DNA from: Collinsella aerofaciens ATCC 25986
GTDB taxonomy: Bacteria; Actinomycetota; Coriobacteriia; Coriobacteriales; Coriobacteriaceae
Direction: 5' to 3'
NCBI RefSeq assembly: GCF_010509075.1
Contig: NZ_CP048433.1
Location: 1,178,001 to 1,242,000, forward strand
DNA: 64,000 bases
Made by a program: the position numbers and the translations under genes. Of the stretch, positions 23,605-33,546 are shown piece by piece. How positions within the stretch are numbered: the first letter of the stretch is position 1; the number at the start of each line of letters is the position of its first letter. The notes beneath the pieces are model-generated. The model was not told the DNA's origin. It did not search any database and saw only the letters and a program-made list of their open reading frames with translations.

Positions 23605-25965
23605 CTAAGCCAACCCCAGCAATATGCCCGCCGAATGCACGACAAACGCCACGATCCAGGCGACCGTCACTTGAAACGCGAACACGGCAACGGCGTAGCG
23701 CGCGCCCAGCTCGCTCTTAACGGCGCCGATGGCAGCCACGCAGGGCGGGTACAGCAGCGTAAAGACCAAGAACACGTAGGCGGTAAACGGCGAAAACATG
23801 GTCGACAGCGCCGCGGGTGACGTTGCACCCAAAAGCACGGTGAGGGTCGAGATGACACTCTCCTTGGCGATAAGTCCGGTAACGAGCGCCGTGGATGCAC
23901 GCCAGTCGCCAAACCCAAGCGGCGCCAGCGCCGGCGCAATGATGCTGCCGAGGCCCGCAAGCAGGCTTTGCGACTGGTCGGCGACCACATTAAAGCGGAT
24001 ATCGAACGTCTGAAGGAACCAGATGACCACGGTAGCGGCAAAGATAATGGTAAAGGCCTTGGTAATAAAATCCTTGGCTTTATCCCATGCCAGCATCACT
24101 GTCGTCTTGACGCTCGGCAGGCGGTAATTGGGAAGCTCCATGATAAATGGCACCGGATCGCCCTTAAATGCCGTGCGGTTGAGCACCAAAGCCGCAATGC
24201 AGCCGACCACGATACCGATCAGATAGAGCGAGACCATGGCGGGAACCGTCGCCTGCGGGAAAAACGCCCCGCACAGCAAGCCGTAAACCGGCAACTTGGC
24301 TGAGCAGCTCATGAACGGCGTGAGCATGACCGTCATCTTGCGGTCGTGCTCGGATGGGAGCGTACGGGTCGACATGATAGCCGGCACGGTGCAGCCAAAC
24401 CCGACGAGCATGGGCACGAAGCTGCGGCCCGACAGGCCAAAGCGACGCAACACCTTATCCATGACAAAGGCTACGCGTGCCATGTAGCCGGAGTCTTCCA
24501 GAATGGAGAGGAACAAGAAGAGCACGACGATAATCGGCAGAAAGGTCAGCACGCTGCCCACACCCGTAAGCACGCCGTCGACAGCCAGCGAGCGCACCAC
24601 GTCGTTGGTACCGAACGCCTTGAGGCCCGCATCGGCCGAGGCGATGATGGCAGCGATACCGTCCTCCATGAGTCCCTGCAACGCCGCGCCGATCACGCCA
24701 AACGTCAGCCAAAAGACGAGGCCCATGATCACCAAAAACGCCGGAATGGCTGTGTAACGACCCGTCAGGATGCGGTCAATCTTGACGGAGCGCACGTGCT
24801 CGCGGCTCTCGTGCGGCTTGACGACGCAGCGCCCACACACGTCGCCGATGAAGCTAAAGCGCATATCGGCCAGCGCGGACAGACGGTCGGTGCCGGCCTC
24901 GCCCTCCATCTGGGTAATGATGTGCTCGATGGCATCAAGCTCGTTACGGTCCAGGTGAAGCGCCTCGGTTACCAGCTCGTCGCCCTCAACCAGCTTGGTC
25001 GCCGCGAAACGCACGGGAATGTGCGCCGTCGCGGCATGGTCCTCGATAAGGTTGGCGATGCCGTGGATGCAGCGATGCAGCGCGCCGCCGTCCGGACCAT
25101 CGGGTGCGCAAAAGTCCAAGCGGCCGGGACGTTCGCGGAACCGCGCCACATGCAGGGCATGGTCCACCAACTCGCCAATACCCTCGTTGCGGGCAGCGCT
25201 AATGGGGACAACCGGCACGCCCAACAAACTCTCGAGCAGATTGACGTCCACGGCGCCGCCGTTGGTCGTCACCTCGTCCATCATGTTGAGCGCGATGACC
25301 ATGGGGCGATCGAGCTCCATAAGCTGCAGCGTCAGGTACAGGTTACGCTCGATGTTGGTAGCGTCGATGATGTCGATGATGGCATCGGGGTTTTCGTCAA
25401 GGATGAATTGACGGCTCACGATCTCCTCGCCCGTGTACGGCGACAGCGAATAGATGCCAGGCAGGTCGGTGACACTCGCCTCGGGATGGTTGCGGATAGT
25501 GCCATCTTTGCGGTCGACCGTCACGCCGGGAAAGTTACCGACGTGTTGGTTGGAGCCCGTCAGCTGGTTGAACAGCGTGGTCTTGCCGCAGTTTTGGTTG
25601 CCAGCGAGGGCAAAATGCAGCGGCGCGCCCTCGGGCACGGCCGTCTTTGCCGCGCGGGGCGAATACGTCCCCTCGCCGAGCGCCGGGTGCTCCGTCGTGC
25701 CGATTGCGGCGTTAGCGCGCGGACCTGTATCTGTGTCGTGGACATCTACGAGCTCAATGCGAGCGGCATCGTCCTTGCGCAGCGTCAACTCGTAGCCACG
25801 CAGGCGAATCTCAAGCGGGTCGCCCATAGGGGCGTACTTCATCATGGTGACTTCGGTGCCCGGTGTTAGGCCCATGTCCAAAATATGCTGTCGGAGTGCC
25901 TGGTCGTCCGATGCCACCGATGCGACAACGGCGTCCTTTCCAATCTCGAGCGTATCGAGCTTCAC
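23605..25965 (-). CDS. feoB: ferrous iron transporter, FeoA-FeoB fusion
   Basis: The 786-residue protein imports Fe2+ across the membrane. Residues 1-75 form an FeoA SH3-like domain (LRQHILDMGLTPGTEVTM). After a linker the G domain starts with GNQNCGKTTLFNQLTG near residue 121, with NFPGVTVDRK and TDLPGIYSLSP switch motifs and ALNMMDEV. Two Gate domains and the FeoB core membrane region follow, including LVGFGCTVPAIMSTRTL. FeoA and FeoB are usually separate genes; here they are one polypeptide, and no FeoC is visible. Two tandem 17-bp repeats upstream are a likely iron-dependent operator. Confidence 0.95.
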   Translation of the reverse strand: MKLDTLEIGKDAVVASVASDDQALRQHILDMGLTPGTEVTMMKYAPMGDPLEIRLRGYELTLRKDDAARIELVDVHDTDTGPRANAAIGTTEHPALGEGTYSPRAAKTAVPEGAPLHFALAGNQNCGKTTLFNQLTGSNQHVGNFPGVTVDRKDGTIRNHPEASVTDLPGIYSLSPYTGEEIVSRQFILDENPDAIIDIIDATNIERNLYLTLQLMELDRPMVIALNMMDEVTTNGGAVDVNLLESLLGVPVVPISAARNEGIGELVDHALHVARFRERPGRLDFCAPDGPDGGALHRCIHGIANLIEDHAATAHIPVRFAATKLVEGDELVTEALHLDRNELDAIEHIITQMEGEAGTDRLSALADMRFSFIGDVCGRCVVKPHESREHVRSVKIDRILTGRYTAIPAFLVIMGLVFWLTFGVIGAALQGLMEDGIAAIIASADAGLKAFGTNDVVRSLAVDGVLTGVGSVLTFLPIIVVLFLFLSILEDSGYMARVAFVMDKVLRRFGLSGRSFVPMLVGFGCTVPAIMSTRTLPSEHDRKMTVMLTPFMSCSAKLPVYGLLCGAFFPQATVPAMVSLYLIGIVVGCIAALVLNRTAFKGDPVPFIMELPNYRLPSVKTTVMLAWDKAKDFITKAFTIIFAATVVIWFLQTFDIRFNVVADQSQSLLAGLGSIIAPALAPLGFGDWRASTALVTGLIAKESVISTLTVLLGATSPAALSTMFSPFTAYVFLVFTLLYPPCVAAIGAVKSELGARYAVAVFAFQVTVAWIVAFVVHSAGILLGLA

Positions 25966-26006
25966 GTCCGTGTTCCTCCCCCGGCGCCCACAGGGCGTTG
26001 CATTTT

Positions 26007-26040
26007 GTTTACCATGGCTAACCGTTTGCCATGGCTAACC
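26007..26040 (-). promoter_or_regulatory. tandem 17-bp repeats upstream of feoB, candidate DtxR/IdeR operator
   Basis: GTTTACCATGGCTAACC (26007-26023) is repeated as GTTTGCCATGGCTAACC (26024-26040), one base different and head-to-tail. On the feoB strand each unit reads GGTTAGCCATGG, whose GGTTAGCC matches a DtxR/IdeR half-site. It sits 42-75 bp upstream of feoB, suitable for iron-dependent repression. Confidence 0.55.
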
Positions 26041-26090
26041 AATTGTAACCATGCATGATAGCGCGAACACATAGTGACGTTCAATTAACA

Positions 26091-26150
26091 GATTGCCGCC
26101 CTGGCGGGCTCGCAGCGTCAAGTGGTTACGCGGTTTGGTAAAACGCCGTA
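26091..26150 (-). repeat. half copy of the family 1 hairpin repeat (copy F)
   Basis: CAGATTGCCGCCCTGGCGGG, CTCGCAGCGTCAA and GGTTACGCGG at 26091-26133 are nearly identical to the right half of the copy at 63794-63932. The left half is missing, and the sequence becomes unrelated at the apex side. It abuts the stop codon of the esterase gene and retains a weak GTTACG...CGTAAC hairpin. Confidence 0.65.
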
Positions 26151-26151
26151 A

Positions 26152-27054
26152 CTAAAACCCGTGGCGCTCCAGGAAGCGGAAGGCCAGGCGAATCCAAGGA
26201 CGGACAGCCGCCTGCTTGTCCTCGTTGTCGACCGCAGTGTTGGCGTTGCCGAGCGAAAGGCCGTGGCCGCCCTGGTCAAAGACGTGCATCTCGCATGCGA
26301 CGCCCTCCTCGGCCATGCGCTGCGCAAACGGATAGACCTGCGCGATCGGCGCCGTCTTGTCGTCGGACACGCCCCACACAAAGGTCGGCGGCATCTGACG
26401 CGAAACATGCGTGGTGGGGCAGATGTCGGCCAGATGCTCGTCAGTTGCCTCGCCACCCGTCACCATCGACAAATAGTCGTTGAGCAAATCGCGCCCCGTC
26501 TTGCCGCCCGTCTTGGGCACACGCAAGTCAATGCGCGGATCGCGCGTCTGCATGTCGCGCACATAGGCAAAGTCGAGCAGCGGATAGCCCAGCACCACGG
26601 CATCGGGACGAATGTCGTCCGGACGCGCCCCTGCCAGGCCCGCGAAGGGACCAGTCTTCCACTGCGTTGCCAGCGAGGCGCAGATCATGCCGCCCGCCGA
26701 GAAGCCCACGACGCACACGCGCTTGGGATCGACATGCCACTCGTCGGCGTTGGCGCGCACCGTGGCGACCATCTTGGCAAGGTCTGCCTGCGGGTGCGGA
26801 AAGCTCACATCGCCCGTGCCGCTCGTCACATAGTTGAGCACAAAGGCCTGGTAGCCGCGGTCCAAAAATGCAAACGCCACCGGGTCCTGCTCGTGCGGAG
26901 CGATATGTGTAAACCCGCCCCCGCCACAAATGATCACCGCGGGGCGGCGGCCATTGGGCTTGTCGGGGAGCGGCTCGGCGCCCAGATACGTAAACGTCGC
27001 CGGATATTCCTCGGTCGGCTCCTCGCCCCACAGCGCATGGTTCTCGACAATCAT
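26152..27054 (-). CDS. alpha/beta hydrolase (carbohydrate esterase-like)
   Basis: The 300-residue protein has the oxyanion motif AVIICGGGGFTHIAPHEQDP, the nucleophile elbow GFSAGG and a C-terminal histidine in FDQGGHGLSLG, the arrangement of acetyl-xylan-esterase-like BD-FAE and hormone-sensitive-lipase-type hydrolases. Substrate unknown. There is no signal peptide, so it is cytoplasmic. The ATG at 27054 has GGGAG 5 nt upstream. Longer in-frame extensions would run into the control region of the divergent PTS gene and are rejected. Confidence 0.85.
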   Translation of the reverse strand: MIVENHALWGEEPTEEYPATFTYLGAEPLPDKPNGRRPAVIICGGGGFTHIAPHEQDPVAFAFLDRGYQAFVLNYVTSGTGDVSFPHPQADLAKMVATVRANADEWHVDPKRVCVVGFSAGGMICASLATQWKTGPFAGLAGARPDDIRPDAVVLGYPLLDFAYVRDMQTRDPRIDLRVPKTGGKTGRDLLNDYLSMVTGGEATDEHLADICPTTHVSRQMPPTFVWGVSDDKTAPIAQVYPFAQRMAEEGVACEMHVFDQGGHGLSLGNANTAVDNEDKQAAVRPWIRLAFRFLERHGF

Positions 27055-27298
27055 ATGTGCTCCCTTCGCGCAAATTAAGCGCCCTTGTTTTTCGCCTTCA
27101 AGCGTACCCCACTTGAACTCATGGCGCAGAAACACGCCAGCAATAAGTTTCCCTTCAACTGATATATCACATAATCCCAGCTCAGAGGTATCGCTGAGCA
27201 GCGTAGAATAGGGGACGTTGACCAAGCCGCGAAACACATATGAAACGTTTCCGGCAAACCAAACGCGCGATATGCGCCTATTTAAGTTGGAGGCAACT

Positions 27299-27862
27299 AT
27301 GGGTCTGCTCGATTCGCTTAAGTCCACCTTCACCTCGACGGGCGAGGCGTCCGTTCCGCCCGCAGCAAGCTTCGCCACCCGCGAAGGCGTCATCTATGCC
27401 CCCGTCAACGGCGTGCTCGTCAACCTGAACGAGGTCCCCGACGAGACGATCGCCTCGGGCATGCTTGGCCAGGGCTATGGCATCGAGCCCATTACCGGCA
27501 CCATCTATGCGCCCGCCAACGGCCGCATCGGCGCTACCACCGTCACCAACCACTCCATTGGCATGATCACCGAGGACGGTCTTCGCGTATTCATCCATGT
27601 TGGCCTGGGCACCGTGGAAATGAACGGCAAGGGTTTTGCCCGCTTTGTCGAGATGGGCGATGTGGTCAAGGCAGGCCAGCCGCTCATCAGCTTCGACCGC
27701 GAGGCCATTAAGGCCGCTGGCCACGAGGACATCGTGACCGTCATCGTCTCCGAGCTCGATCGTCTTAAGAGCATCGACCATGTCGGCGAGTCTGGAACGC
27801 TTATCGGCGGCAACCCGCTCGTCAAGCTTGGCGACCCGCTGCTGGTTGCCAAGACCAAGTAG
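27299..27862 (+). CDS. PTS glucose-type EIIA component
   Basis: The 187-residue protein is a complete EIIA(Glc)-type (PTS_EIIA_1) domain: [37 protein letters not shown] and the phospho-acceptor histidine in [17 protein letters not shown]. It takes a phosphate from HPr and passes it to an EIIB/EIIC that is not encoded here, so it may serve a sugar PTS elsewhere or act as a Crr-like regulator. GGAGG lies 5 nt before the ATG. A TTGACC at 27218-27223 is a possible -35. A terminator follows. Confidence 0.92.
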   Translation: MGLLDSLKSTFTSTGEASVPPAASFATREGVIYAPVNGVLVNLNEVPDETIASGMLGQGYGIEPITGTIYAPANGRIGATTVTNHSIGMITEDGLRVFIHVGLGTVEMNGKGFARFVEMGDVVKAGQPLISFDREAIKAAGHEDIVTVIVSELDRLKSIDHVGESGTLIGGNPLVKLGDPLLVAKTK

Positions 27863-27899
27863 TCAGGCCCCGCGCCACACAGCCAAAAGGCACCTCGTC

Positions 27900-27933
27900 A
27901 AGCGCCCGCGACCATTTGGCCGCGGGCGCTTTT
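27900..27933 (+). terminator. intrinsic terminator after the PTS EIIA gene
   Basis: AAGCGCCCGCG at 27900-27910 pairs with CGCGGGCGCTT at 27921-27931, followed by TTTCG. It lies 38 bp after the stop. Confidence 0.8.
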
Positions 27934-28043
27934 CGTTTGAAAAACCATCCCGCCAATGCCTTATCTGTATAGCCCAAATGAGCCGAGCTGCTAGAATATC
28001 GAACTGTATGGATAACTATCATTCAACCGTTATGGGAGGATAC

Positions 28044-29447
28044 GTGAACCGCACCAAAATCGCGCAGCTCTACGCCGACGCCGAGTCGCTCGGCGGCCAG
28101 ACCGTCACCGTCGCCGGCTGGATCAAGTCCGTCCGCGACATGAAGAACTTTGGCTTTGTTACGCTCAACGACGGCAGCTGCTTCCGCGACCTGCAGGTCG
28201 TCATGAACCGCGAGGCGCTCGACAACTACGACGAGATCGCCCATCAAAACGTCTCGGCTGCCCTCATCTGCACCGGCACCGTCAAGCTGACCCCCGATGC
28301 GCCCCAGCCTTTCGAGCTTTCTGCCACCTCCATCGAGGTCGAGGGCGTCAGCGCCCCGGATTACCCGCTGCAGAAGAAGCGCGCAACCGTCGAGTTCCTG
28401 CGCACCCAGCAGCACCTGCGCCCGCGCACCAACCTGTTCCGAGCCGTGTTCCGCATCCGCTCTGTCGCGGCTGCCGCCATCCACCGCTTCTTCCAGGAGC
28501 AGGGCTTTGTCTACGTCAACACCCCTATCATCACCACGAGTGACTGCGAGGGCGCCGGCGAGATGTTCCGCGTGACCACGCTCGACCCCAAAAATCCGCC
28601 CCTCACCGAGTCCGGCGAGGTCGACTGGAGCCAGGACTTCTTTGGCAAGCACGCGAGCCTCACCGTGTCCGGCCAGCTCAACGCCGAGAACTTTGCCATG
28701 GCCTTTGGCGACGTGTACACCTTTGGCCCCACCTTCCGCGCCGAAAACTCCAACACCACGCGCCACGCCGCCGAGTTTTGGATGATCGAGCCCGAGATGG
28801 CCTTTGCCGATCTGAACGACTACATGGATAACGCCGAAGCCATGCTCAAGTACGTCCTTAAGGACGTTATGGCCACCTGCCCCGACGAGCTCAACATGCT
28901 CAACAAGTTTGTGGACAAGGGCCTGATCGAACGCCTGGACCACGTGGCAAACTCCGACTTTGCCCGCGTCACCTACACCGAGGCCGTCGAGATCCTGGAG
29001 CAGGCAGTCGCTGCTGGCCACCAGTTTGATTACCCCGTCAGCTGGGGCATCGACCTGCAGACCGAGCACGAGCGCTTCCTGACCGAGGAGCACTTTAAGC
29101 GCCCGACCTTTGTAACCGACTACCCGGCAGAGATCAAGGCCTTCTATATGCGCATGAACGACGACGGCAAGACCGTCGCCGCCGCCGATTGCCTGGTGCC
29201 GGGCATCGGCGAGATCATCGGTGGCTCCCAGCGCGAGGAGCGCCTGGATCTGCTCGAGGCCCGTATCAAGGACCTGGGTATGAATCCCGAGCAGTACAAG
29301 TACTATCTGGACCTGCGCCGCTACGGTTCCTGCAAGCACGCCGGCTACGGTCTGGGCTTCGAGCGCTTGGTGATGTACCTCACCGGCGTGGGCAACATCC
29401 GCGACGTCCTGCCGCACCCGCGCACCGTGGGCAACGCCGACTTCTAA
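28044..29447 (+). CDS. asnS: asparaginyl-tRNA synthetase
   Basis: The 467-residue class IIb synthetase has an N-terminal OB fold ([20 protein letters not shown]) that binds the anticodon. The class II catalytic domain has motif 1 around [20 protein letters not shown], motif 2 with [20 protein letters not shown] and motif 3 [15 protein letters not shown]. The length matches E. coli AsnS (466). GTG at 28044 has GGAGG 4 nt upstream, so the nearby ATG at 28032, which overlaps that site, is not used. It is monocistronic with a strong terminator. Confidence 0.96.
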   Translation: MNRTKIAQLYADAESLGGQTVTVAGWIKSVRDMKNFGFVTLNDGSCFRDLQVVMNREALDNYDEIAHQNVSAALICTGTVKLTPDAPQPFELSATSIEVEGVSAPDYPLQKKRATVEFLRTQQHLRPRTNLFRAVFRIRSVAAAAIHRFFQEQGFVYVNTPIITTSDCEGAGEMFRVTTLDPKNPPLTESGEVDWSQDFFGKHASLTVSGQLNAENFAMAFGDVYTFGPTFRAENSNTTRHAAEFWMIEPEMAFADLNDYMDNAEAMLKYVLKDVMATCPDELNMLNKFVDKGLIERLDHVANSDFARVTYTEAVEILEQAVAAGHQFDYPVSWGIDLQTEHERFLTEEHFKRPTFVTDYPAEIKAFYMRMNDDGKTVAAADCLVPGIGEIIGGSQREERLDLLEARIKDLGMNPEQYKYYLDLRRYGSCKHAGYGLGFERLVMYLTGVGNIRDVLPHPRTVGNADF

Positions 29448-29493
29448 TCGTCGGACGTTAGCTCGCGTCGCCACACGCCAACGCTCATCGCAC

Positions 29494-29529
29494 AAGCGTC
29501 TCTCGACATCGGTCGAGAGACGCTTTTTT
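29494..29529 (+). terminator. intrinsic terminator after asnS
   Basis: AAGCGTCTCTCGAC at 29494-29507 pairs perfectly with 29512-29525 around an ATCG loop and is followed by TTTT. Confidence 0.9.
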
Positions 29530-29705
29530 CAACAGCATCCGTCAAGCTTTTGGCAAGTTTTTGGTCAGTTGAACAGGGCTGTTGAAAACTCGAACCGCCG
29601 TTTGCCGACGACTACCGACCGCCCAGAGCGCCCTGCGCCCCTGGGAAAACCCCGCGCCCTAGGCTCCATACCGTCGCCACCCAAAACGGAAAGGACGTGG
29701 GCACC

Positions 29706-30491
29706 ATGACCGAAACCGCTGTTGAAACCTACGACACCACAACTAGGGGCGCCGCGTCGATGGCAGCCTATCGCGCCGTTCGCATCTTGCAGCTATTAAG
29801 CGAGAACACCGGCGAGGACAAGGCCATGCTTTCCGATGAGTTGATCCGGCTCCTCGCCCATCCCGACGACCCCGCCCGCATGCCCATCTCGGCGGCGCGG
29901 CGCAGCATCTACACCGCCATCTCCGCACTTCGCCATGCCGGATACGAAATTGAGTACAAACGCGGCGTGGGGTATCGGCTCTTGACCCGTCCGCTCACCG
30001 ACGAAGAGATCATCCGGCTCCACGGTATGGTCATGCGCAACCGCTCCACGCCTATCGCTATCCGCAAGAGCATGGCGCAGCACTTAGTTGCCATGGCGAG
30101 CGCCGACGTTCGCGGCTACCTCGATACACCCGAACCCGCTCCAAGCGCAGGCAGCAAGGCTACCAAGGCAACACGCACGCCCATCAAGCGCATCGACACG
30201 TGCGAGCTCGTCGAGCAGGCCATCGACCACGGAACCACGGTGAGTTTTGATATTTCGAGCGTCACGACACGCGGCGAAACCGAAGCAGCACGGATGACAC
30301 TCCGTCCCTTTGCCATCAGGCAGCGCGATGGCATCTCGTATCTGCTGGGAACGGTCTACGACGCCCGAGGCACCGACGATACGCTGCGCACCGTCGAGAT
30401 CGCCCGTATGAGAAACGTCACCACACGTCTCCTCGACGGCAAGAAGCTCTTCGCCGCCCTAGACGAGGACGACGCCTCCTCCGCCGCATAA
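29706..30491 (+). CDS. HTH transcriptional regulator (WYL-type architecture)
   Basis: The 261-residue protein has an N-terminal winged helix (AVRILQLLSEN, then ISAARRSIYTAISALRHAGY and a wing KRGVGYRLLTRP), like the HTH_11 domains of WYL-family regulators. The C-terminal half has a WYL-like strand pattern (TVSFDISSV, RMTLRPFAIRQRDGISYLLG) but no clear W-Y-L triplet. ATG at 29706 follows AAGGA at 10 nt; GTG at 29697 is an alternative. The target is unknown; the ABC transporter operon 160 bp downstream is a candidate. Confidence 0.75.
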   Translation: MTETAVETYDTTTRGAASMAAYRAVRILQLLSENTGEDKAMLSDELIRLLAHPDDPARMPISAARRSIYTAISALRHAGYEIEYKRGVGYRLLTRPLTDEEIIRLHGMVMRNRSTPIAIRKSMAQHLVAMASADVRGYLDTPEPAPSAGSKATKATRTPIKRIDTCELVEQAIDHGTTVSFDISSVTTRGETEAARMTLRPFAIRQRDGISYLLGTVYDARGTDDTLRTVEIARMRNVTTRLLDGKKLFAALDEDDASSAA

Positions 30492-30651
30492 GACCCTCCG
30501 CCGCCCATTCGACTACCCGTACCGCCCATCCGATTCTGTATTAAAAAACCCGCCAGGCTGTTGTAAAAATGGACATCAGCGCTACTATAGTTCCACTTGC
30601 ACTTTGTCCCAGTGCAGTGTTTCCAGCCATTTTTATACTGGGGGTAATGAT

Positions 30652-31632
30652 ATGAAGGACATCACCATCAGCCGCAGGAGCCTTCTGGTCTCCGCTGGCC
30701 TGCTCGCGCTCGCCCCGCTCGCCGGATGCGGCGGCAACTCTGGTTCCGGCTCTGCTGCCGCCGGTTCCGACTACACTATCGGCGTTCTGCAGCTCACCGA
30801 GCACTCCGCACTCGATGCCGCCAACGACGGCTTTGTCAAGGCCATCAAGGAGAGCGGCCTTAAGGTCAAGATCGACCAGAAGAACGCCCAGAACGACCAG
30901 TCCACGTGTAAGTCCATTGCTGACAAGTTTGTGGGCGACAACGTCAACCTGATTTATGCCATCGCCACGCCCGCCGCGCAGGCTGCCGCCGGCGCCACGG
31001 CCGATATCCCCATCGTGGGCTGCGCCATCACCGACTACGCCGCCTCCGGCCTGGTCCAGGACAACGACAAGCCCGGCACCAACGTCACGGGCGCTTCCGA
31101 CCTCACCCCGGTCGCCGAGCAGCTCGAGATGATGCAGAAGGTCCTGCCCGACGTTAAAAAGGTCGGCCTGCTCTACTGCACCGCCGAGTCCAACTCCGAC
31201 GTCCAGATCAAGGCCGCCAAGAAGGAGCTCGACAAGCTGGGCCTCGAGTACACCGATTTCACCGTCTCGAGCTCCAACGAGATTCAGTCCGTCGTCGAGT
31301 CTGCCGTGGGCAAGGTCGACGCGCTGTACTCCCCCACCGACAACACCATCGCCGCGGGCGCCTCGCAGGTGGGCCAGATCTGCAAGGAGAACAAGCTTCC
31401 CTTCGTGACTGGCGAGGAGGGCATGTGCATGGCCGGCGGCCTGTTCACCCTCTCCATCAATTACGAGGATCTGGGCTACGCCGCGGGCGAGATGGCCGTC
31501 AAGATTCTGAAGGGCGAGGCCAAGCCCGAAGACATGCCTATCAAGCACCTCTCGAGCAAGGACCTGGTCGTCGTCAAGAACGACGAGATGGCCGAGGCCC
31601 TGGGCGTCGACCTTTCCGCTCTGGACGCGTAA
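30652..31632 (+). CDS. ABC transporter substrate-binding lipoprotein (TrpX/PF04392 family)
   Basis: The signal peptide ends in the lipobox LAGC (SRRSLLVSAGLLALAPLAGC), so Cys25 is lipidated. The mature protein has the two-lobe periplasmic-binding fold of the ABC_sub_bind family: IGVLQLTEHSALDAANDGFV, IVGCAITDYAASGLV, VGLLYCTAESNSDVQIKAA. Relatives include TrpX of streptococci, linked to tryptophan uptake, but the ligand here is unproven. It is the first gene of a three-gene operon. TATAGT lies about 60 bp upstream as a -10 candidate. Confidence 0.9.
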   Translation: MKDITISRRSLLVSAGLLALAPLAGCGGNSGSGSAAAGSDYTIGVLQLTEHSALDAANDGFVKAIKESGLKVKIDQKNAQNDQSTCKSIADKFVGDNVNLIYAIATPAAQAAAGATADIPIVGCAITDYAASGLVQDNDKPGTNVTGASDLTPVAEQLEMMQKVLPDVKKVGLLYCTAESNSDVQIKAAKKELDKLGLEYTDFTVSSSNEIQSVVESAVGKVDALYSPTDNTIAAGASQVGQICKENKLPFVTGEEGMCMAGGLFTLSINYEDLGYAAGEMAVKILKGEAKPEDMPIKHLSSKDLVVVKNDEMAEALGVDLSALDA

Positions 31633-31699
31633 TGCTATACGCGGCATGCGTCTAGAGCCCGTGCTCGCGCTTTAGCTGCGTTATTCAATATCTGAGCCA

Positions 31700-31733
31700 C
31701 AGGGGCGGGCGCTGTAGACCGGCGTCCGCCCTG
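31700..31733 (+). terminator. intercistronic hairpin between binding-protein and permease genes
   Basis: A GC-rich stem (AGGGGCGGGCGC with GCGTCCGCCCT, two G-U pairs) lies 70 bp after the lipoprotein gene. It is followed by CTTGTTT. It probably gives partial termination or 3' protection, so that binding protein exceeds permease. Confidence 0.55.
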
Positions 31734-31835
31734 CTTGTTTCAGGTAAAACAAAACGTCTGTCCGCAGCTCTTCTATGCATTGTTACCGCTATTATGGTGA
31801 ATCACGTGTCCACCCTATCCTAGGAGGTATGAAGC

Positions 31836-32759
31836 ATGCTCATTGCATTGCAGGGCGCCGTTTCGCAGGGCGTCCTCTGGGGCATTATGGTGCTTGGCGT
31901 GTTTATCACGTTCCGCCTGCTCGACATTCCCGATATGACCTGCGACGGCAGCTTTGCCCTCGGCGGCTGCGTCTGCGCTGTGCTCATCGTCAATAACAAC
32001 GTCGACCCGCTGCTCGCCGTGCTGGCCGGTATGTGCGCCGGCGCCATCGCGGGTGCCGTCACGGGCATTTTGACCACCGTCTTTGAGATTCCCGCGATCC
32101 TCGCCGGAATCCTCACCCAGATCAGCCTGTGGTCCATCAACCTGCGCATCATGGGCAAGTCCAATACGCCAATTCTTGCCAAGGGCACCGTGTTCTCGGC
32201 CGTCAGCAATATGACCGGTCTGCCGCAGTCCACCGTTGCCATCATCTTGGGCATCCTGCTCGCCGTGGCTATCGTTGCCATCCTGTATTGGTTCTTTGGC
32301 ACCGAGATCGGCTCGGCGCTGCGCGCCACCGGCAACAACGAGTACATGATCCGCGCTCTGGGCGTCAACACCAACTCCACCAAGATGATCGCCCTCGTGC
32401 TCTCCAACGCCCTCATCGGCCTTTCGGGCGCGCTTATCTGCCAGAGCCAGAAGTATGCCGACATTGGTATGGGCACCGGTGCCATCGTTATCGGTCTTGC
32501 CGCCATTGTTATCGGTGAGGTGCTCGGCCGTCTGCTGCCCGGCGGCCTCACGCAGTTTAGCGTCCGTCTTGCCTCCGCCGTCTTTGGCTCCGTGGTGTAC
32601 TTCCTTATCCGCGCCATCGTGCTGCAGTTGGGCATGGACGCCAACGACATGAAGTTGCTCTCCGCCGTGATCGTCGCCGTGGCCCTGTGCGTGCCCGTGG
32701 TTTGGGAGCGCTATAAGCTCCGCAGCTCCTACACGAAGGGGGATGAGGCAGATGCTTAA
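31836..32759 (+). CDS. ABC transporter permease (TrpY-like)
   Basis: The 307-residue protein has 8-9 hydrophobic segments and belongs to the BPD-type permeases paired with PF04392 binding proteins. Recognisable stretches are RLLDIPDMTCDGSFALGGCV and ATGNNEYMIRALGVNTNSTK, the latter contacting the ATPase. GGAGG lies 8 nt before the ATG. It overlaps the ATPase gene by 8 bp. Confidence 0.9.
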   Translation: MLIALQGAVSQGVLWGIMVLGVFITFRLLDIPDMTCDGSFALGGCVCAVLIVNNNVDPLLAVLAGMCAGAIAGAVTGILTTVFEIPAILAGILTQISLWSINLRIMGKSNTPILAKGTVFSAVSNMTGLPQSTVAIILGILLAVAIVAILYWFFGTEIGSALRATGNNEYMIRALGVNTNSTKMIALVLSNALIGLSGALICQSQKYADIGMGTGAIVIGLAAIVIGEVLGRLLPGGLTQFSVRLASAVFGSVVYFLIRAIVLQLGMDANDMKLLSAVIVAVALCVPVVWERYKLRSSYTKGDEADA

Positions 32760-33546
32760 GCTCTCGCACGTCAAGAAGACCTTTAACAAGGACACCGTCA
32801 CCGAGAAGCGCGCGCTCACCGGCGTCGACCTCACCCTGAATGACGGCGACTTTGTAACCGTGATCGGCGGCAATGGCGCCGGCAAGTCCACGCTGCTCAA
32901 CATGATCGCCGGCGTGTACCCGCTCGATTCGGGCGTTATTGAGCTCGACGGCACCGACATCTCGCGCCTGAGCGAGTCGCAGCGCGCCAAGTACCTGGGC
33001 CGCGTGTTTCAGGACCCCATGCGCGGTACCGCTGCCGACATGCAAATCGCCGAGAACCTGGCCCTCGCCAAGCGTCGCGGCCAGCGTCGCGGCCTTTCGT
33101 GGGGCGTCACCAAGGCCGAGAAAGATGAGTACGTTGAGCTGCTCAAGCGCCTGGACCTTGGTCTGGACACGCGTCTCAACGCCAAGGTCGGCCTGCTCTC
33201 GGGCGGCCAGCGCCAGGCACTCACCCTGCTCATGGCCACGCTCACCAGGCCACGCCTGCTGCTGCTCGACGAGCACACCGCGGCCCTCGACCCCAAGACG
33301 GCCTCTAAGGTGCTCAATCTGACCGAGGAGATCGTCGACGAGAACCACCTCACCACGCTCATGGTCACGCATAACATGAACGACGCTATCCGTCTGGGCA
33401 ATCGTCTGATCATGATGCACGAAGGCCACGTGATCTACGACGTGGCGGGCGATGAGAAGAAGTCGCTCACCGTAGCCGACCTGCTGCAGAAGTTCGAGGA
33501 GGTCTCGGGCGGCGAGCTCGCCAACGACCGCATGCTGCTGAGCTAA
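32752..33546 (+). CDS. ABC transporter ATPase (TrpZ-like)
   Basis: The 264-residue ATPase has Walker A GGNGAGKST, Q loop VFQDPMRG, signature LLSGGQRQALTLLMA, Walker B LLLLDEHTAALDP and the switch histidine in VTHNMNDA. The DEHTAALDPKTA sequence is usual for the family partnered with PF04392 systems. The start at 32752 is chosen because the ATG at 32743 sits directly on the GGGGG site. It is translationally coupled to the permease. Confidence 0.93.
   Translation: MLKLSHVKKTFNKDTVTEKRALTGVDLTLNDGDFVTVIGGNGAGKSTLLNMIAGVYPLDSGVIELDGTDISRLSESQRAKYLGRVFQDPMRGTAADMQIAENLALAKRRGQRRGLSWGVTKAEKDEYVELLKRLDLGLDTRLNAKVGLLSGGQRQALTLLMATLTRPRLLLLDEHTAALDPKTASKVLNLTEEIVDENHLTTLMVTHNMNDAIRLGNRLIMMHEGHVIYDVAGDEKKSLTVADLLQKFEEVSGGELANDRMLLS

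Noticed and set aside
27055-27393. N-terminal extension of the esterase gene
   Set aside because: The frame is open to 27393 but overlaps the divergent PTS gene; a ribosome binding site before 27054 and the family start favour the short form.
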